A stretch of 64,000 nucleotides of DNA from Ambrosia x helenae (GCA_030844895.1 CM061233.1:31058310-31122309); one strand, 5' to 3'. Shown: positions 45,721 through 58,600, counted from the first letter of the stretch. The notes: generated by a model from the sequence alone, not told the origin. Numbers and translations are program-made.

Positions 45721-48700
45721 TTATTCTTTTCTGTCCTTCAAAATTTTCCATATTCCTTTGAACATGGAATTCTTGAGCTGGTTGAGCTGTTCATCAGTAA
45801 GAGACCCTTTTTGAGGTTCTGAGTGTTGGATTGTAAGCAAGTCTTTGGTTGATAGTTTCTTCAGATCATTCATCGACCTATAGGCCCTGCTTGTCTGATC
45901 TCTTCTTGTCACAAGTACTGAGTTTCTATCAGTAAAGGACCATCTGATGATTGGTTCTTTAGACTTGTCAAAGTCTAAAGTGTAGGGAACCATTGTGGTA
46001 CCCTGGGTTTCTCCTGAGTGTTGGATGTTTTCAACTTCAGTGACTCTCAGGTGGGATTCACTTCCCTGCTGTTGTTCCATCACATTAAGGTATCTGAAAT
46101 GATGGCAAATGATGTTCAATTACTACCTTAGTGTGCAGTTTGTCTGTGATGGTCTTCTAGATTTGATATGCAAAGGTGGAAGGATCCCTGAATTGTGTGA
46201 TCAGAGGCTTTTCTTCTATATCAAAATCAGAATGGACTACTGTACTACCTTCTAGTAGTACCATTCTGAAATCAGTCTTCACTTTCTCCTCTGATTTCTT
46301 TCTTTGTGTAGCTAGTCTTCTTTGAACACCAGAAGTTCTAACTACTGATGTTGAAACTTCACCAGTTTGAAACTTCTCTGGATTTGCAGCCCTTGCAGCC
46401 TTATATTTTCTATATGTGTCCACCAATCTTTCTTCTTTCCATTTGGACACTGAGGCTTTTGAACCATAACCATTAGCTACCAGTTCTTCTATCATCTGAG
46501 CTCTCTTGGCCTTTGTGTCTTTACTTGTTGCAAGTTTATCTGCAATAAGTTGAGCTCTTCTTGTCAGCTCTTCCATAGAGAGTCTCTTCAATGTGTGGGC
46601 TTTGATTTTGCTGTTCTTTGTAATGTAAGACATCAGTTGATGTCTTTTATCTTCTTCAGCAATCTGGTCTAGGCTAGCCTGCCTTTGGAGTTCAGCTTCA
46701 TAAGCCTGAAGTTTTTCTTCATGGCTTAGATCCAAGTCATCCCTTTCTTCCAGTGTTTTCCAGATCTGATCTTCTCTGGCCTTCTTTTGGGCTGCCACTA
46801 AACTCTTCTCAAGTAGTTCTGCTGATTGAGAGATTGGAGAAGGGTTTAGCATAGTCATTGTGGTAACTGTTGTAATAGGCCTAGTAGGAACAGAAGTTGG
46901 TTGAATAGGAGCAGTTGATCTGGAAGGGTCAGCAGTTTTAGCTTTGGAAGTGTTAACCTCTGATGGGTTGACAACAACTGAAGGTTTGTCAACTACTGAA
47001 GGATTGTGTTCAGTACTTTCTGATTCTTCATCAGAAGTTTGGCCATCAGAGGTTTCTTCATTGTGCCCTTGGGATTCATCAGTCTTTTCAGCATCTTCTA
47101 CTTTTTGAATAGAGATACCAAATTGTTGGGCCAGTTTCTCTTTTCTGGCTTGATCTTTTTGATCTCTTGCTAGGATAGCCACTCTTGCCTTTCTTCTGGC
47201 TTCAAGTGTATCCATAGGTACCTTGATTTTCTCCCCCTTTTTGGCTTCATCAGCTTTTGAACTTGAAGCTTGGGAGAACTGACCTGTAAGATGAGCAATC
47301 TGTTTGCTGTTGTAGTCAATCTTGTTGGACAGATCATTCATCTTCGTCTGTGTCACTCCAAATTGGTTCTTCATGGACAGCTCCAAGTTAGCTGTGTATG
47401 TTTGGAAGTGATTCTTGATGAGGGTGCTCATCATGTGGTATTAGGGACCATCTGGGCTGCATAGCTGGTTTATGTCTATGCTTGTTTGCCCAGGGAATCG
47501 GGAGGCATTTGTAGTGAGGGGTGTGTTTTTGGGTGATCTTCTTGTTGTACAGAAGATGCCACTCTAGGGGAATCATGGATTGAGTGGGCTTTAACCTGAG
47601 CTGGTGTGACTAGCTTCTTGAGCTTAGATACACCAGGTGCAGGACCTTCACTTGTAGCCGTCAATTTAGTAGTTTGGTGTTTTGAAACATCATCCAAATC
47701 AATGGAATCATCTGAATCCCTGATTACATCCTCAATGAGGACTGTATCAGTTACATCATGAGCTGAGCCCAACTCAGTTGTCTCATGTACCTCTTTTTCT
47801 TGGTTCAGAGGATTTCCTACCTCAGGCATTAAGCCTTCATCAGTAGTTGCCACAGTTGAGGTCTTAACTATGTTACTTCTGTCCTCAGGTCCACCACTAG
47901 GTGGTAAATGAGTAGTAGCAGCCTCAAAAGTACCAAAAGTTTCTAAGTTTGGGCTTAGAGACTCTGGTTCATCCTCATCTCTTTGATTAGGGCTTTGAGT
48001 GTCCACATCCATGTCAATTTCTGAGGCTATGTCCCCTGTTTTATGTGGTTGATGGGGACTGACATGTGTAGATGGGACTTTCTCTTTTAGCCCAGAGAGA
48101 AGTTTGGCTATTTCAATGTCTAGTTCAGAAATTTGGGGTGTTGATTCAGTAGTTTGGGCAGTGGGTTCAGCAGTTTCAAAAGAAGAATCAATTGGAATAG
48201 TTTTCGTAAGTCTTTTTCTTTTGAAAAGGATTGTAATTGGTGCTCTTGGTGGAGTTTGAGATGGATGAGACTGAGAGGATGTTTCAGTCACATCTTTAAG
48301 AAGTGCAGATTGCACAATAGTTTGTTCAGGCATCTCAACCTCCTGAATAGCTTTTCTTTTAGGTTTGGTGGGTTTTTGTTTGTGTACCTTGGGTTTCTTG
48401 GCCTTTGGTGGAGTAGGTTTGGAAGATGAGGGTTCCATGGGGACTGGTTCTGGTTCCCCTTGGTCATCTTCTGGCCAGGCAGCCTGTTTGTTGTGCCTTG
48501 AGTATGCTTGTGAGGTTAAGGGTTTTAAAATTTCAGTTTTACCCACAAGCACCTCATTACCCAGTTCATTTATTATGCATTGCATAATGAACGTTGGATA
48601 TAACAAAACTTTTTCTTAGTGTTATTGTGATGTAACACCAACTCATTAAAGAAAAGTTTTGATGCCCTGAAATTTGTTTCATTCACAATGGAATGAAAAA

Positions 48701-49185
48701 TTGGTTGAAAGGTTGAGGGCATCTGGTCATAAGACCCTGTTTTAGGACTCAAGCACATAATTATATAATGAAACAAAAGTTTATATTTTGGTTGAAAATA
48801 CTTTTTAAAGATAGTAGCTTGTGAGAGAGTACCTTGATAACCACACTCAGTCATGGTTAGGTGGATTGCAGAGTTGTCAAACTTTTCAGGGGCATTCACA
48901 TCATTCAACCCCAGTCTGTTTGCAAGTATGGCCGGTGTGATGGCCATTTGTCTCCCTTTAATTGTTGAGTTGAGAGAGATAACTTCATCATCCACCATCA
49001 CTGTCTCAGCATTAGCCCAGAACTCATTGAGAGTTTCAGGATGTATTGGTGGGTCTATTGTGAGAGCGGTGAAATATTGGGATTTGACGACAAGATCAAT
49101 GATCTCATCGTATTGGGACCAGCCAGCCTTCTTGTTTTTCTATGTAGGCTCTGAGATTGTGTCCCTGTTTAAGAACTAAAGCCAT
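45721..49185 (-). pseudogene. Copia C ORF3 (broken)
   Basis: Start ATG at 49185. A 4-base duplication (agcc, about 49122-49129) shifts the frame after about 20 codons. Further breaks: near 48603, near 47503, a stop at about 47443, a stop at 46157, and a shift near 46087. The pieces 49001-48573, 48606-47476, 47434-46157 and 46119-45721 align in order with the A and B copies. The N-terminal domain, P/S/T linker, coiled-coil region and C-terminal block are all present. Confidence 0.8.
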
Positions 49186-49721
49186 GTGGTTTTGTGTGTG
49201 TGTATGAATCGAACAGTGTTTATGTTGCAGGTTCAGGGGTTTGAGAGCTTTCTTGAGAGAGAAGGAGGGAATTTTTGTTTTTGAATGGATAAGTGTTGAA
49301 AAAAGATATTTATCAGAAGTTTTTAACCGCTTGGATCTTCTTTATTAGAAGTTTTAAACCGCCTAGGTTAAAAACCTCTTTATCAGAAGTTTTAAACCGA
49401 CTAGGTCAAACTTCTGATGATGGGAAAAGTCTGATTTGCCCTTTTTGACTAAACTGCTGATGAAGAATTTTACTCATCAGTAGTTCCCACTTTCTCTTCA
49501 GCAGTTTTGAACAGCTGATGAGAAATACTTTATAAATATTTATTCATAACTTCTGAAGGTTGTTTTATCAGAAGTTAATCACTTTTCAGAAAATATCCCC
49601 ATACTGATGTTTTGTTCATCAGTAGTTTCTCTCTTTTCAGAAGTTTTTCAAGTTTTTGAAAACAGATGTAAGTGAAAAATAAAAAAATAAAAAATTTGTG
49701 CAGAAAAATAAAGAGAAACAC

Positions 49722-52700
49722 TTACAAATTTAGCATCCCTAGCATGGATACTAACTTCTGAAATGTTGATGTGTCAAGGGGTTTAGTGAATATGTCAGCT
49801 ATTTGATTAGCTGTTGCTACATGTTTCACTTCAATCTTGACTTTTTCATAGCAATCTCTTATGAAATGATACCTGATTTCAATGTGTTTAGTTTTTGAAA
49901 ACTGAACAGGATTTTGAATGATGCTAATGGCAGATTTGCTGTCTACAAGCAATGGTGTCTTGGTCTGTTTGATTCCATAATCAAGAAGTTGATATTGGAG
50001 CCATTGTATCTGTGATGTACAACTTGCAGCTGCAATGTATTCAGCTTCAGCAGTTGAAGTTGCAACAGATGTTTGTTTCTTTGATTGCCAGGACACTAGA
50101 CAGTTTCCCAAGAATTGACAACCACCAGATGTTGATTTTCTTGACATTTTACACCCTGCATAGTCACTATCTGAAAAAGCTGATAACTTGGTATTGCTTG
50201 AAGCAGGATACCAAATTCCAAGTGTAGGAGTTCCTTTCAGATATCTGAAGATTCTTTTGACTGCAATAAGGTGTGATTCCCTAGGAGCTGATTGATATCT
50301 AGCACAGACACATGTTGAAAACATAATATCTGGTCTAGAAGCAGTTAGATATAAAAGGGAACCTATCATACATCTATACATGGTTTGATCAACCTGTTTT
50401 CCTTGATCATCTGGTTCAACTTGTGTGGTTGGTGTCATGGGAGTGGAACATGATTTACAGTCTTGTAAAGAATATTTGTTTAATAATTCTTTAACATATT
50501 TTGATTGATGTATAAAAGTTCCATTTGATTATTGTTTAATCTGCAGTCCCAGAAAGTACTGCAGTTCTCCCATTGTACTCATCTCAAATTTTGATTGCAT
50601 GAGTTTCTTAAATTCATCACACAATTTTGTGTTTGTTGAACCAAAAATGTTATCATCAACATATATTTGAACAAGTAAGACATGATTTCCAACATGTTTT
50701 ATGAAAAGAGTTTTATCAATGGCACCTCTCGTGAAGTTATTTTTTAGTAAAAAGGTTGAAAGTGTATCATACCAGGCTCTTGGAGCCTGTTTGAGCCCAT
50801 AAAGAGCTTTGTCTAGTTTGTACACCCACTCAGGATGAGAAGGATCCTCAAACCCATGCGGCTGACAAACATACACTTCCTCTTTTATCTTTCCATACAA
50901 AAATGCACTCTTGACATCCATTTGATAAACTTTTATTTTGTTGGAAATGGCATAGGCCAGAAATAACCTGATGGCTTCAAGCCTTGCAACTGGAGCAAAG
51001 GTTTCATCATAGTCAATTCCTTCTTCTTGAGAGTAACCTTGTACTACCAGTCTTGCCTTATTCTTGATTATAATACCAGCTTCATCTTGTTTGTTCCTGA
51101 AAACCCATCTTGTGCCAATTGGTTGCTTGTTTGGTGGTAGGGGACAGATTTCCCATACCTGTTGCTTGTTGAATTGAAGCAATTCATCTTGCATTGCCTG
51201 CACCCAATTGTTGTCTTTGAGGGCTTCTTGGTACTTCTTTGGTTCCAACTATGAAATAAATGCTGAGAATAGACAAAAGTTGGAAAGTTGGTTTCTTGTA
51301 AGAACACCTGATGCAATATCACCCATGATTTGATCAAGTGGATGGTCTTTGTGTTCGATCAGTTGTTGTAAACCACTGACAGGTGTTGGTGGCTCATGTT
51401 CTTCAAACAAACTACTGAGGTCTATTATATCTGGTTCAGCAGTTTCAGTGTCTTCAGTAGTTGCAGGTGCTGAAGCAGATGTTTGAGTTTGTCCTTCAGT
51501 ATTTGTTGAATCAGAAGTTTGTGAAACTTCTGATGGTTTTGAAGTTGACTTAATGACTGTTTGAGGAGTCCATGGTGCTGGATCCTCATCATCAAACCTT
51601 TGATCACCATAATAAGTAGGTTTGGATGAAGTGACAGTCTTTTCAGGTTCAAAATGGAAGTTGTCAAGCTCAGAGAGTTCAGCAGGATGTGCTGGAATGA
51701 GAGTGTGTTTTGACTCATTGAACTTGACATTCAGTGTTTCTTCTACTATCCTGGTTCTTGAGTTAAAAACCTTGTAGGCTTTTCTAGTTGAGGAATAACC
51801 AAGAAAGTAACCTGAGTCAACTTTGGCAGCAAACTTTGAAATAGATTCCTTGATGTTCAAGATGAAACATTAACACCCAAAAGCCCTGAAAAAGGAGATA
51901 AGGGGCTTCATGCCATGAAGAACTTCATAGGCAGTCTTTGAATGTCTCTTGACAACAAGAACTCTATTTTGAACATAACATGATGTGTTAACTGCTTCTG
52001 CCCAAAAGTATAAAGGTAGGCCAGAATCAGCTAACATTGTTCTTGCTTCCTCTATTAAAGTTCTGTTCTTCCTTTCTACCACACCATTTTGTTCAGGAGT
52101 TCTGGCAACACTGAATTGTCTAATAATCCATTTAGACGAACAGAATTCATCCAGAGTTTTGTTCCTGAACTCTGTCCCATTATCACTTCTAATGGTTTTG
52201 ACAGGTAGAGAGTATTGCTTCTCTACTTGTAGAATGAAGAACTTGATGATTTCAGCAGCCTCATCCTTGGAATATAAGAAGAATACCCATGTAAATCTTG
52301 AGTAGTCATCAATGATGACTAAGCAGTACTTCTTTTTACCAAGGCTCATGATTTTTACGGGCCCAAATAAGTCCATATGGAGTAGTTGAAGACATGCAGT
52401 TGTTTTTTATTCTTCAATAGACTTATAGGAGGACTTATGCTGTTTTCCCTTTAAACATGATACACAGTGTTCTTGACACTGGTATACTTTTAAGAGTAGA
52501 CCTCTGACCAAGCCCATTTTGGTGACTTTATTTATGGTTTTAAAGTTCACATGGCCAAGTCTCCTGTGCCAGAGATCAATTTCCAAAGTTGATGCCCTTG
52601 AGAAGAAACAAGCAGTGTTGTTCAGTACTTTGTCTTTTTCAATGTCCACTGCATAGACATTGCCACATCATTTGGCTATTAACAAAGTATGATCTTCAAT

Positions 52701-53315
52701 GATCTTCTCTATCAACTTCTGGCCTTCTGGTGATATGATCTTGCATGCTGTCTTTGTGAAAAAGGAAGAATATCCTTTATCACACATTTGTGACACACTT
52801 AGCAAGTTGTACTCAAGGTTTTCAACCAGATTGACCTTGTTAAACTGTATTTTGCCAGAGGAGACATTGCCATGTCCTAGCACATATCCCTTAGCATTGT
52901 TCCCAAAGGATACTTTGTCTTTTCCAATGTCCACTGCATAGACATTGCCACATCATTTGGCTATTAACAAAGTATGATCTTCAATGATCTTCTCTATCAA
53001 CTTCTGGCCTTCTGGTGATATGATCTTGCATGCTGTCTTTGTGAAAAAGGAAGAATATCCTTTATCACACATTTGTGACACACTTAGCAAGTTGTACTCA
53101 AGGTTTTCAACCAGATTGACCTTGTTAAACTGTATTTTGCCAGAGGAGACATTGCCATGTCCTAGCACATATCCCTTAGCATTGTTCCCAAAGGATACAG
53201 ATCCATCTCTTTGACTGATAAAATTGTTTATCAGGTATCTGCATCCTGTCATGTGCATTGAGCCTCCACTGTCTACATACCAAATGCTATTTAAGCCTCT
53301 GGAAAATCTCTGCAC
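49722..53315 (-). pseudogene. Copia C pol with internal 285-bp duplication (broken)
   Basis: Protease to RNase H in the family order. A 285-bp segment (95 codons, protease end) is present twice in tandem, and both copies end in the same TGA (52668-52670 and 52953-52955). Other stops: 52407 (shared with A), about 51870 (in the GCQC motif of the integrase tail), 51249 (shared with B) and 50529. RT (51248-50529) has MDVKSAFLYG and YVDDNIFGS, an N in place of I after the catalytic DD. RNase H (50438-49722) is open to its normal end. Confidence 0.95.
52626..53195. repeat. 285-bp in-frame tandem duplication in copia C pol
   Basis: Units 52626-52910 and 52911-53195. They are nearly identical; a tttttc versus ttttcc difference is visible near the start. 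Copies A and B have one unit at this place. Confidence 0.95.
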
Positions 53316-53326
53316 AAGATTGCAAA

Positions 53327-55890
53327 TCAGATAGATTTAGGAACCCAAGCCAGTTTGGCTTTGGGTTTGCTCTTGAGAACATTTACAGTTTGTTCTTGAC
53401 CAAGTTTAGAAATCCATGTCTTTTTGGCAATGGATTTTGCATTAAGAACAATGGTGGTATCCTTTTGAGGACCACCATCAACTTTGGTCATCAGTAGTTG
53501 TACCAAGTTCATAAGATCTTTAATCTCAGCAGTTTGTGAAACTGCTGATGATTCAGGTCTAACTACTGACAGAGAATTTTGAGAAAAAGACTTTTGTTGA
53601 GATTTTGTCTTTTTCTGAGAAAAGGTTTTTGCTGGTTGCTGTTTCTTGGGAGAAAAAGTTTTTACATAATCATTTTTTATTTGTTTTCCCACAACCAGTT
53701 GTTGATTTTTCTTGTTGAACTGAATACCTTTTCTATATCTGCAAAATTCTGTTTTGTGGTTGAACAGACCACAAATTTCACATTCTTTTGTCTTTTCTTT
53801 CAAAGACAAGTCTCTGACTGTTTTGATTGGTTTTAGGTCATCAGTAGTTTTCAGGTTCTCAACTCCTGATGTAGTTGAAACTACTGATGGCTTAAAGTCA
53901 GATTTAATCAGTACTTCTGAAGAACTTTCTTTGTGTGACTTTAGAAAGTTTTCATGGAAAGATGTGCATTCTTCCTCTTCAGAAGTTTCACCTGAAACAA
54001 TTTTTCTCCCATCTTCAGTAGTTTTGGGAGAGAAATTTGTTGGTGTTTCAGTGTGATTGTACCCTATGCCAAACCTAACATTTGAAGCACTTTGTTTGTT
54101 TAGCAATAATTGGTACCCCTTACAAGATTCCACCCATTTTTCACATGTGACCTTGGTGTCAGCAAGCTCTTGTCTGACATTCCCTAGGTCATTAATCATG
54201 ATTTTAATTTGTGCTTGGGTTTCAATAGCAGAGTTAGATAATTTAGAAACTTCTATTGTTTTTGCAGAAAGTTTTCTTTCTAAATCACATTTCATCTGAG
54301 TGAATTTTCTCTCAGAGTCATTTGCTTTTCCTTGTAAGTGCACATTTGTCTCTCTTATGAGAGCAAAAGATTCTTTGCATGAATTTGAACATAATTTTGT
54401 CAAAGATTCTTTTGATACCTGTGACAAGACAGATTTTAAGGAGCATCTCTCAAATGCCATTAAGGCAAAGTTCTTTCTGCCATTGTCAGGCTCTCCCCAG
54501 TTGATGTCAAACATTTTGTTGTCTGCATCAGGATTGCACTCTGTGGTGTCAAAAGGAAGACTGCTCCAGTCAACATACCCTGAAGTAAATAAACTCTGTT
54601 GAGAGGGTTGTTGTTGCTGTGGAGGTTGTTGAGCAGCTGGAAAGGGAAGGATTGATTGTTGGCTCTGCATCTGTTGAGCAGGCATCTGTACATATTGTAC
54701 TTGTGGCACATATTGGTGTTGTGGAGCTTGTGCCTGTACAAAATGTGCACTCCCTTGTGTTCCATTATTCCTGTTATAATTGGGGTTGAAATTGTTTCCA
54801 GACTGAGATTGATTAAAGCCAGAGCTTCTACACTCTCTAGCAAAGTGTCCCAACTTTTGACACTTGTGACATCTATGTTTAGATTTTTCAAAACCAATTT
54901 TTGTAGAACTGTTAAGTCCTGGAAACTTCCTTCCTGGCCTTTTGTAAAATTTATTTTTTTTAAACTTAACATGGCCAGTTGGTGCAAAATATCCATTTCT
55001 TCTAGGTCATCACTGCTGAAACTATTTAAGTCATCCATGATAAAACACATGTTATCAGCAGTTTGACCAAAGTCATTATTGTCATAACCTGGGAATGATC
55101 TTTCAGATGAGATCCCAGCAGTTATGTCAATGTGGTCAAAAGATCCAAAACTATTTGAAGAAGTTGGTGAGTCTTGTCCCAATAGTGCTGTACTACCTGG
55201 TAGATAGTCATCAGCAGTTTTGTCAGAATTTTGTAACTTTTTCTTTTGATCAATTTCTCTCTCAAAAGTAAGTAATCTCCCATGAAGTTTTGTAAGAGTG
55301 AGGGAGCTAAAGTCTGGTGAAGATCTTAAGACTATTGAGTATGTTTCCCATTTATCAGGTAAAGACCTTAAAAATCTATGAAGCATAGATACAGTTGTGT
55401 AGGTCTGACCATTTAGTTTTAGCTCAGATATTAATGAGGAAAATCTTTCAAATTGCTGTGTTAAAGTTTCCCCATTAATGTGAGCAAAAGTTTCATATTG
55501 TTGAGCCAAGATTTCTCTGGTGTTGGCAATCACCTCTTCAGTTCCTCCAAACTGTTCTTTTAGGCAGTCCCAAAGCTCTTTGGCACTATCACAATGTAAT
55601 AGGTCAGAGGAGATTTCATTTGGGAGTGCCATTGCCAACATAGAGAAAGCTTTTGCATCAAGCTCAAGTTTTAGGAAATCATCATCAGTATAGTCTTTTG
55701 GTTCTTTTGGAATCTCTTCCTTAGTTTCAAGATTTATATTTACTGGTTTATGAGGACCATATATCACAGATCTCCAACAACCTGTGTTGGTCTGTGATAA
55801 GGTATGTGCCATTCTCTTTTGCCATATGTTATATTCATTTCTTACAAGCATGGCAGGTTTAGTGGCAGAACCAGTATTATGAGGATCCAT
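53327..55890 (-). pseudogene. Copia C gag (one frameshift)
   Basis: ATG at 55890; open for 476 codons, but a 1-base loss in a T run near 54957 moves it out of frame before the zinc knuckle. The correct frame continues 54853-53327 (508 codons) with SQSGNNFNPNYNRNNG, the QP-rich segment, the coiled-coil part and CEICGLFNHKTEFC. It is the least damaged gag in the window. It ends at the family stop, here TGA (53327-53329) where A and B have TAA. Confidence 0.9.
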
Positions 55891-56033
55891 TTTAAAGAGT
55901 ATTGATTTGTCAAATATCTCTTAAAGTGATGGATGTTGATAAAAGTGAGCTTATAATCCTTTTATTGAATATCAATAAGAGCCTGTGTCTGATTCTCAAT
56001 GTGTTAGATTGATATGTGATCAGATAAACCAGA

Positions 56034-56045
56034 GCTCTGATACCA
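56034..56045 (-). promoter_or_regulatory. Primer binding site of copia C (tRNA-iMet)
   Basis: TGGTATCAGAGC on the minus strand, two bases inside the 5' LTR. Confidence 0.95.
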
Positions 56046-56047
56046 AT

Positions 56048-56700
56048 TGTTGGATCAGTATATTGCTCTTTTGTTTGAACTTGCTAGTTGACACTTAAGT
56101 GTTTAGCAAGTTCTTGATGAGTGATAGCACAGCGGAATGTTATAAGTTTAAAGCTACACTTATCAACAGGAGTTATTACTCCCCCTGGATTCAAGAACTA
56201 ATAAATGATAAGTATTTATTGAGAATCTAAGTATTAAATGAGAATGAAACACTTTGACAGATTCTCAATAAACACGAAATGGAAATAACAATAATAAGTG
56301 TTGAAGGATTTCTGTATTAAAATCAATGTCTAAAACAGATGGATGAACCCTTCTATTTATAGACTTTACAAATACATGAACCTTGCCAAAAGCAAGTGCA
56401 GAAACAAGTTGCAACAAGTTGCAGTCTTGGAACTTGTACATAAAGCAAAAAGAAACATTAAAGTAATAAACTACTGATACAAAAAGGCGGTGGAAAAGAT
56501 CTTCATGTAAGTGCTGATGAATGACAAACTACTGATGAGTAGTTTGTCTTTAGTAGTTCTTCAGTAGAAGTGTCTGGTTTGAACTTCAGAACTTCTGATG
56601 ACTTTTCTTCTTCAGCAGTTCTATACTTAGAATATTTTGACAGAAGTGAATTAGACTAAGGTTTGCAAAAGTGGTTTCACCAATCCTTTTTGTCCTAACA
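56048..56700 (-). repeat. 5' LTR of copia C, U3 deletion
   Basis: 653 bp. Keeps the hairpin (56077-56113) and TATA (56354-56362) but has lost about 45 bp between two ttcttcttcagcag words near 56610, consistent with slippage between short direct repeats. Confidence 0.95.
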
Positions 56701-56705
56701 AATCT

Positions 56706-56779
56706 AAAACACTTTAGCCCTGTTTGGATCAATAAAACAAATTAAAACATTCAAACCCCTATGTATTTCAGTTTATTGT
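56706..56779. other. Short block between copia C and the small copia element
   Basis: 74 bp that does not look like LINE ORF1 coding although it lies between two insertions in the LINE. It may be a replacement accompanying the small copia insertion. Confidence 0.4.
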
Positions 56780-56804
56780 TGATAGAATTAGGTTCCTTGC
56801 ATCC

Positions 56805-57164
56805 TGATCATGTGGCCTAGTGGTAAAAGGGCCGGTTCTTTCTTTGGGGGTGCCGGGTTCGATTCCCACAGGAGGCATGTGATGGATACCCCCACCCTTG
56901 TGGTGGGTAGGTGGTTGGGAAGTGATGGAGAGACCCTTGACCCTTGTGGTCATGGGTTCGACTCCTGATCCCTCCAGGTTTTACCGGTTCACTATCGTCG
57001 TGCCTTCGGGCGGGTTTGTGGGCCGGGTTTTCCCTGAAACAGGAGACGGGTGGGCCGAAGGGCTCTGTCCGTACGGACTAGAGGCCGTCTGGGGCCCCTT
57101 TCGGCCATTGGGGGCCACGTACAGAGTTCCTGGCAATACTTTAGTTTATCGTTCAAAAAAAAAA
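56805..57164 (+). mobile_element. tRNA-derived SINE with 20-bp target duplication
   Basis: 360 bp ending in an A10 tail, inserted in the LTR of the small copia element. Flanking direct repeats 56785-56804 and 57165-57184 match at 18 of 20 positions. An RNA polymerase III promoter is visible: A box tggcctagtgg (56813-56823) and B box ggttcgattcc (56856-56866). A second B-box-like gggttcgactcc at 56954-56965 suggests a dimeric head. No acceptor-stem pairing is seen, so it is not a tRNA gene. Confidence 0.9.
56813..56866 (+). promoter_or_regulatory. Pol III internal promoter (A and B boxes) of the SINE
   Basis: A box 56813-56823 and B box 56856-56866, 32 bases apart, both close to the tRNA consensus. 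Confidence 0.8.
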
Positions 57165-57298
57165 GAATTAGGATCCTTGCCTCCTTTCTATTGATTTACC
57201 ATTATTTATAAATGATACATTGAGATCTCTATTTATAGATAGAGATTATCTAATTAATTCAAATACAATTATACTCTAAATACATGTGTGCTATTACA

Positions 57299-58600
57299 CC
57301 CCCGCAGTCGAAGCGGGAGGAGGCCGGATGCTGAGACTATCTCTGAAGTCTTCAAATAGAACCCGTGGAAAACCCTTGGTAAAAATTTCCGCAACTTGAA
57401 ATCTGGAGGGAACGTGAAGAACACGAACGTGACCTCGTTGGACCTGCTCTCGAACAAAATGAATATCAAGCTCAATATGTTTGGTGCGCTGATGTTGCAC
57501 CAGGTTCCAGACAGATAAATGGCGCTAACATTCTCACAGTATTCCAATGTTGCGCGTGTCAGGGGATGGTGAAGTTCTAGTAACAGATTGCGTAGCCAAC
57601 AAATCTCTGCAACAACGTTTGCAACTCCCCGATATTCTGCTTCAGCACTGGAACGAGAGATAGTACTCTGTCGTTTGGACGACCATGAAATGAGGTTATC
57701 ACCGAAATAAATACAATAGCCGCTAGTGGAACGACGTGTGTCCGGGCACCCAGCCCAATCTGCATCAGTGTACGAGACTAATGACTGAGACGAAGAGCCG
57801 TGGATGGTTAAGCCCAAAGTAGTGGTCCCCTTTAGGTAACGAATGATACGTTTAAGTGTGTTCCAATGGTCGATACGAGGGGAGTGCATGTGCATGCATA
57901 CCTGCTGGACAGCATATGAGATGTCTGGGCGGGTGAAAGTAAGGTACTGTAGAGCGCCAGCAAGATTGCGGTATAGTGTGGGATCGTGAAACAAGTCGCT
58001 GACTGTGGCACTTAATTTGCCGTTTGTGTCTACGGGTGTGGCAACTGCATTGCATGACTGCATACCTGCGTGAGCAATAATATCTTTGGTGTAAGATTGT
58101 TGGGAGAGAAACATAGTGTCCTTAATGCGAGACACTGATATGCCCAGAAAATAGCTTAGGGGACCGAGGTCCTTCATGTCTGATGATGTAACAAGAAGAA
58201 TATCATCCACATATAATAAAAGGTAAGCCGTGTGTTCACCTCGGTGAAGTGTGAAGAGAGACGCATCGCTGCGGCTATGAAGAAATCCAAGAGTGAGGAC
58301 AAAATCGGTAAACCGCTGGTACCATGCCCTGGGGGCCTACTTAAGGCCATAAAGAGATTTCTTGAGGGAGCAAACATAATCCGGGAACCGTTTGTCCCTA
58401 AAGCCCATGGGCTAATACATGTATATTGTCTCATGGAGATTCCCATGGAGAAAAGCGTTGGTGACATCTAATTGATGGACAGACCAATGTTTTGACAATG
58501 CAATCGCAAGGACGGTACGAATGGTAGCCGGTTTCACTACCGGGCTAAAAGTTTCACCACAATCCACACCAACCTGTTGTAACCGACCATCACAGACCAA
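57299..58600 (-). pseudogene. Copia RT-RNase H fragment of the deleted element
   Basis: Starts right after the primer site with VCDGRLQQVGVDCGETFSPVV (RT entry), then HQLDVTNAFLHGNLHETIYM, a shifted YVDDILL region near 58200, LSYFLGISVSRIKD, PDISYAVQQVCMHMHSP, and RNase H with YTDADWAGCPDTRRSTSGYC and SAEAEYRGVANVVAEICWLR. The last part (57500-57294) reads RTKHIELDIHFVREQVQRG and ends in IRPPP. Gag, protease and integrase are missing. Frameshifts at about 58420, 58200 and 57510. It differs clearly from the A-D family in sequence. Confidence 0.9.

Larger units (their letters stand above)
45027..56700 (-). mobile_element. Copia family copy C, full-length insertion in the LINE
   Basis: 11,674 bp with both LTRs, primer site and a damaged polypurine tract, and an exact 5-bp target duplication aatct (45022-45026 and 56701-56705). 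Longer than A and B mainly because of a 285-bp tandem duplication in pol. Both LTRs measure 653 bp, but by coincidence: each has lost a different segment of about 45 bp. The element lies within LINE ORF1 and is therefore younger than the LINE. Confidence 0.95.

Noticed and set aside
56805..56880. tRNA gene with A and B boxes
   Set aside because: No acceptor pairing or CCA-end context; poly(A) tail and 20-bp target duplication show a SINE.
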